Shown one piece after another: positions 61,294 through 64,000 of a stretch of 64,000 nucleotides of DNA. The stretch lies in NCBI RefSeq assembly GCF_002102175.1, contig NZ_LQOX01000150.1:1-64000 (forward strand), read 5' to 3'. A program made the position numbers and the translations under genes. Numbering within the stretch: position 1 is the first letter of the stretch; the number at the start of each line of letters is the position of its first letter. This DNA comes from Mycobacterium gastri (lineage in GTDB: Bacteria; Actinomycetota; Actinomycetes; Mycobacteriales; Mycobacteriaceae). The notes beneath the pieces are model-generated. The model saw only the letters and a list, made by a program, of their open reading frames with translations, did no database searches and was not told the origin of the DNA.

Positions 61294-61833
61294 ATGGCAA
61301 ACTCGTTGCTCGACTTCGTCATCTCGCTGGTACGCGATCCCGAGGCGGCCGCGCGCTATGCGGCCGACCCTGCTCAGGCGATCGCTGATGCTCACCTTAC
61401 GAATGTGACCAGCGTCGACGTCAACAATCTGATCCCAGTGGTGTCCGATTCGCTGTCAATGGCCGGTTCGGCCGGTGCAGCTCTCGGGACGCAAATCGCT
61501 GACCATGGCAACGTCTGGGCAAGCGGTGCGGCGGCGGCTGCCCTCGATGCGTTCTCACCGCACACCACGGCGCCGGCGTTCCAACAGCACAGCCCGGCAA
61601 GCCATGTGATCAACGAGCCGGTCCTGCCGGGGGCCGGCGAAATGCCCACCGATCCCCATCCGGTCGGGATCGAACCGCATGAGCCGTCGGTGCTGCTCAC
61701 CGGCGCTGACCTGCCCGATTCGACGTTCGACCGCGCTGGCTTGCCGGCGGATGACCCGGTTATCTGGGACCACCCGATCATTCACCCGCACACCGTCGAC
61801 CCCGATCACCGCGGGTTCGATATCCACGGGTGA
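61294..61833 (+). CDS. IniB-related protein (Rv0340-like)
   Basis: 179 residues, the length of Rv0340, from ATG 61294 with GTGGAGG upstream. The N-terminal 70 residues (NSLLDFVISLVRDPEAAARY, DPAQAIADAHLTNVTSVDVN) are the same helical domain that opens IniB. The C-terminal half is rich in His, Pro and Asp (DHPIIHPHTVDPDHRG), which might bind metal. Function unknown; in M. tuberculosis it is induced with iniBAC. Confidence 0.87.
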   Translation: MANSLLDFVISLVRDPEAAARYAADPAQAIADAHLTNVTSVDVNNLIPVVSDSLSMAGSAGAALGTQIADHGNVWASGAAAAALDAFSPHTTAPAFQQHSPASHVINEPVLPGAGEMPTDPHPVGIEPHEPSVLLTGADLPDSTFDRAGLPADDPVIWDHPIIHPHTVDPDHRGFDIHG

Positions 61834-61947
61834 CATTCATTCGTTACTGATCTGTCTGATCGCCCGGAGGCCTTGACCTATGCCTTTTGACGTGCAGAAA
61901 TGCAGTTAATGGGGGCCGATCCTAATGTCGCGTAGGGGTGCATCGAT

Positions 61948-61969
61948 TTCCCCTAACCCCCTAATGGGG
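61948..61969. promoter_or_regulatory. CCCCTAA motif cluster upstream of iniB
   Basis: TTCCCCTAAC (61948-61957) runs directly into the palindromic CCCCCTAATGGGG (61957-61969), 144 bp before the iniB start. The same words occur upstream of the Rv0340 homologue with 7 bp different spacing. Likely part of the iniBAC promoter control. The remaining 61834-62112 stretch holds no gene. Confidence 0.55.
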
Positions 61970-62112
61970 TGATCCGGACGATCCCGATGGGTACCTGACT
62001 GACCGGGGGATCTGACCCCGATTTCGGCGGGCTGCTGACTCCATAGCGTTTACGGCAGAGCGCCGGCCTTCTCGGCGAACAACTCCACACATTGAATTGA
62101 AGGGACATGAAC

Positions 62113-64000
62113 ATGACCTCGCTGGTCGACTACATCCTGAGCCTGTTCCGCAGTGAAGACGCGGCAAGGTCGTTCGTCGCCGCTCCAGGGCAGGCCATGA
62201 CCAACGCCGGTTTGATCAATGTGTCGCCCGCGGAGTTCTCGTCGGCCGCGGCCAGCGCGCTGCCTTTCCTTGATCTTGGTGCCGGTGACCCGATCGCTGG
62301 TTTACAGCAGGCGGTGGCCGATCAGCACGGCTTTGCGCTGGGATCTGAGGGGGGTCACATGTCTTCCACGGTTGTCGCGCAGCACGCCGGAGCCGTCATG
62401 AGCGGCGCCACCGCTGGCCGCGAGGGCCTGTTTGCGGGCGAGCTGGGCGCCTCCGCATCGAACGTCATCGCGACCGACGTAGGCGCCGGTTTGGCCACTG
62501 GGCTGACCAGTGGTTTAGGTGCCGGGGTCTGGAGCCAGAGCGGGCTGGGTTGGCAGACGGGTGCCAGCGGATTCGTTCCTGGTGTCGTTGTCACCGCCCC
62601 AACCGGAGGCTTTGGCAGTGAGGTGGGTCTGGGCTTCGGTGCTGGAGTCCAGGGTGCGATCGGTGCCCAGGTTGGTGCTGGGGTAGGCCTTGGGCTTGGC
62701 GCGCAGACGGGCTTGGGCGCCCAGGCTGGTCTAGATTTTTCTGCCGGTTTTCAGGCCGGAATTGGAGCTCACGTTGGGTCGGGCCTAGGTCTGGGTGCTC
62801 AGACGGATCTGGGCCTGCAGACCGGTGTGGGCTTTGGTCTTGGAGGCCAGGCAGCCGTTGGTGGTCAGGTTGGTGCCGGGCTGGGGTGGGGCCTTGGCGG
62901 CGGCATCGGTGGTGAGGCTGGTGGCGCCGTCGGTGGTGGTGCCGGGTTTGGCCTCGGTGGTCAGGCTGGTGCCGTGATTGGTGCTGGTGTTGGTGGTGGC
63001 ATCAGCGGCGGCCTTGGTGGTCAGGCCGGTGGCGTGGTTGGTGCTGGTGTTGGTGGTCAGGCCGGTGGCGTGATTAGTGCTGGTGTTGGTGGTCAGGCCA
63101 GTGGCGTGATGGGTGCTGGTGTTGGTGGTCAGGCTGGCGGCGTGATTGGCGGCGGCGTCAGCGGCGACCTAGGTGGTCAAGCTGGTGGCGTGATTGGTGC
63201 TGGTGTTGGTGGTCAGGCCGGTGGCGTGATTAGTGCTGGTGTTGGTGGTCAGGCCAGTGGCGGCCTTGTAGGCAAGGTCGGTGTCGGGGGGCAAGGTGGC
63301 ATGGGCAGCCAGGCCGGTGGCGCTGTTGGCGGAGCGGCGGGTATTGGAGGCCAGGCGGCTGTAAGTGCCGGTGGCGGTATCGCTGGCCAGGCCGCGGTCG
63401 CCAGTCAGGCGGGTATCGCTGGCCAGGCCGCGGTCGCCAGTCAGGCGGGTATCGCAAGCCAGGCCGGCCTCGGCCTAGGCGGACAGGCAGCGATGAGCGG
63501 TGGCGCGGCGGCCTCAGCCGGTGGTGGGCTCGCCGGCGCAACCAACGTCAGCGGCCTGACCGGTGTTGGCGGCAACGCATCGCTGGGCGCAAGCGGCCAG
63601 GCCGGATTGATCGCCAGCGAAGGCGCTGCCCTGAATGGCGCAGCTACCCCGCACATTTCAGGTCCGTTGGGTGGCGTCGGCGCGGGCGGTCAAATCGGTG
63701 TTACCGGTGGTGCCAGCCTGGGCATTGGAGTGGGCGGCCGTAGCGACATCCTTAGCAGCGAAAGCACTGCCCTGGGTGCACACGCAGCACCTCAACCGGC
63801 GGGCCTAGCTTCAGCCGGGCCTGGCGCAAGCACCCATATCGGCGCGGGAGGTGGCACGGCTGCCGGGCTCGGCGGCACCGCGACCGGGCTGAGCGGTGGC
63901 ACGGCTGCCGGGCTCGGCGGCACCGCGACCGGGCTGAGCGGTGGCACGGCTGCCGGGCTCGGCGGCACTGCTGCCGGGGTCGGCGGCGATACCAGCCTCG
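62113..64000 (+). CDS. iniB: isoniazid-inducible Gly-rich wall protein IniB, 5' part
   Basis: The frame is open from ATG 62113 (MTSLVDYILSLFRSEDAARS; ATG 62107 is in frame) to the window edge, at least 629 residues, while M. tuberculosis IniB has about 479. The N-terminal helical domain of about 70 residues is shared with the Rv0340-like protein. The rest is Gly/Ala/Val/Gln-rich with 12- and 15-residue repeats. The conserved SGQAGLIASEGAALNGAA block of M. tuberculosis IniB is present near 63600. iniBAC is switched on by inhibitors of wall synthesis; iniA and iniC should follow beyond the window. Confidence 0.93.
   Translation, partial: MTSLVDYILSLFRSEDAARSFVAAPGQAMTNAGLINVSPAEFSSAAASALPFLDLGAGDPIAGLQQAVADQHGFALGSEGGHMSSTVVAQHAGAVMSGATAGREGLFAGELGASASNVIATDVGAGLATGLTSGLGAGVWSQSGLGWQTGASGFVPGVVVTAPTGGFGSEVGLGFGAGVQGAIGAQVGAGVGLGLGAQTGLGAQAGLDFSAGFQAGIGAHVGSGLGLGAQTDLGLQTGVGFGLGGQAAVGGQVGAGLGWGLGGGIGGEAGGAVGGGAGFGLGGQAGAVIGAGVGGGISGGLGGQAGGVVGAGVGGQAGGVISAGVGGQASGVMGAGVGGQAGGVIGGGVSGDLGGQAGGVIGAGVGGQAGGVISAGVGGQASGGLVGKVGVGGQGGMGSQAGGAVGGAAGIGGQAAVSAGGGIAGQAAVASQAGIAGQAAVASQAGIASQAGLGLGGQAAMSGGAAASAGGGLAGATNVSGLTGVGGNASLGASGQAGLIASEGAALNGAATPHISGPLGGVGAGGQIGVTGGASLGIGVGGRSDILSSESTALGAHAAPQPAGLASAGPGASTHIGAGGGTAAGLGGTATGLSGGTAAGLGGTATGLSGGTAAGLGGTAAGVGGDTSL
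62980..63267 (+). repeat. 36-bp tandem repeats in iniB
   Basis: Units beginning GGTGCTGGTGTTGGTGGT start at 62980, 63040, 63076, 63112, 63196 and 63232 and encode GAGVGGQAGGVI-like 12-mers. The 67 bp at 63040-63106 recur exactly at 63196-63262, so a 156-bp block was recently duplicated. Confidence 0.85.
63850..63984 (+). repeat. 45-bp tandem repeats in iniB
   Basis: Three copies start at 63850, 63895 and 63940 and encode GGTAAGLGGTATGLS; the first two are identical and the third has changed near its end. Confidence 0.85.

Noticed and set aside
62980..63984. CRISPR-like array
   Set aside because: The repeats are in-frame tandem units without unique spacers and lie inside iniB.

Overview
The window is mycobacterial chromosome: high GC, a complete ESX-3 type VII secretion locus, PE, PPE and PE_PGRS genes, and a gene order that follows M. 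tuberculosis Rv0282 to Rv0341 almost gene for gene. Protein lengths and sequences match those genes closely, but there are species-specific losses, insertions and decayed genes. I infer a slow-growing non-tuberculous Mycobacterium. Rv numbers are from memory of the M. tuberculosis map, not from a search.

Layout. (1) 1-15650: the 3' end of an EsxH-like gene, a regulatory region with a Zur-like and an IdeR-like palindrome around a 23-codon ORF, then eccA3-eccB3-eccC3-PE5-PPE4-esxG-esxH-espG3-eccD3-mycP3-eccE3, mostly with 4-bp stop/start overlaps. This is the metal-regulated secretion system needed for siderophore-dependent iron uptake. (2) 15637-33200: an alpha/beta hydrolase, tam, a sulfatase (its usual sulfotransferase partner is missing), a BluB-like nitroreductase, a PAP2 phosphatase, an exported L,D-transpeptidase-like protein, SnoaL-like and unknown proteins, an Hsp70-like membrane protein followed by a DUF7159-type relative, a GH16 glucanase, a double muconolactone-isomerase protein, and two genes I do not recall in M. 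tuberculosis at this place (an MDR reductase and a diiron oxygenase).

(3) 33636-37061: a decayed integrative element in the 3' end of tRNA-Gly(UCC), bounded by 43-bp identical direct repeats. It holds a PIN-domain toxin with an excisionase-like HTH antitoxin, a DUF4236 fragment, a Rep/primase-helicase truncated at both ends, and integrase tails at both ends. (4) 37120-44535: ZIP transporter, truncated pcp, LAS-type peptidase, dcd, a DUF7159 relic and an intact DUF7159 gene inserted between dcd and udgA, udgA, then an ArsR-rhodanese regulator and a methanethiol methyltransferase.

(5) 44716-52237: SAM methyltransferase, CYP135A1-like P450 with divergent TetR, a sulfide:quinone-reductase-like flavoprotein translationally coupled to a nucleoside phosphorylase, DUF4190, MDMPI-type and SnoaL-type proteins, and rmlA (dTDP-rhamnose, cell wall). 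Together with the ArsR-rhodanese and MddA genes this looks like a reactive-sulfur/thiol handling neighbourhood. (6) 52282-64000: a PE_PGRS gene beside a PGRS relic, aspC/alaA, etfD (beta-oxidation electron transfer), iniR, the Rv0340 homologue and the 5' part of iniB, which runs off the window. A CCCCTAA-rich motif is shared by the iniR/Rv0340 and iniB upstream regions.
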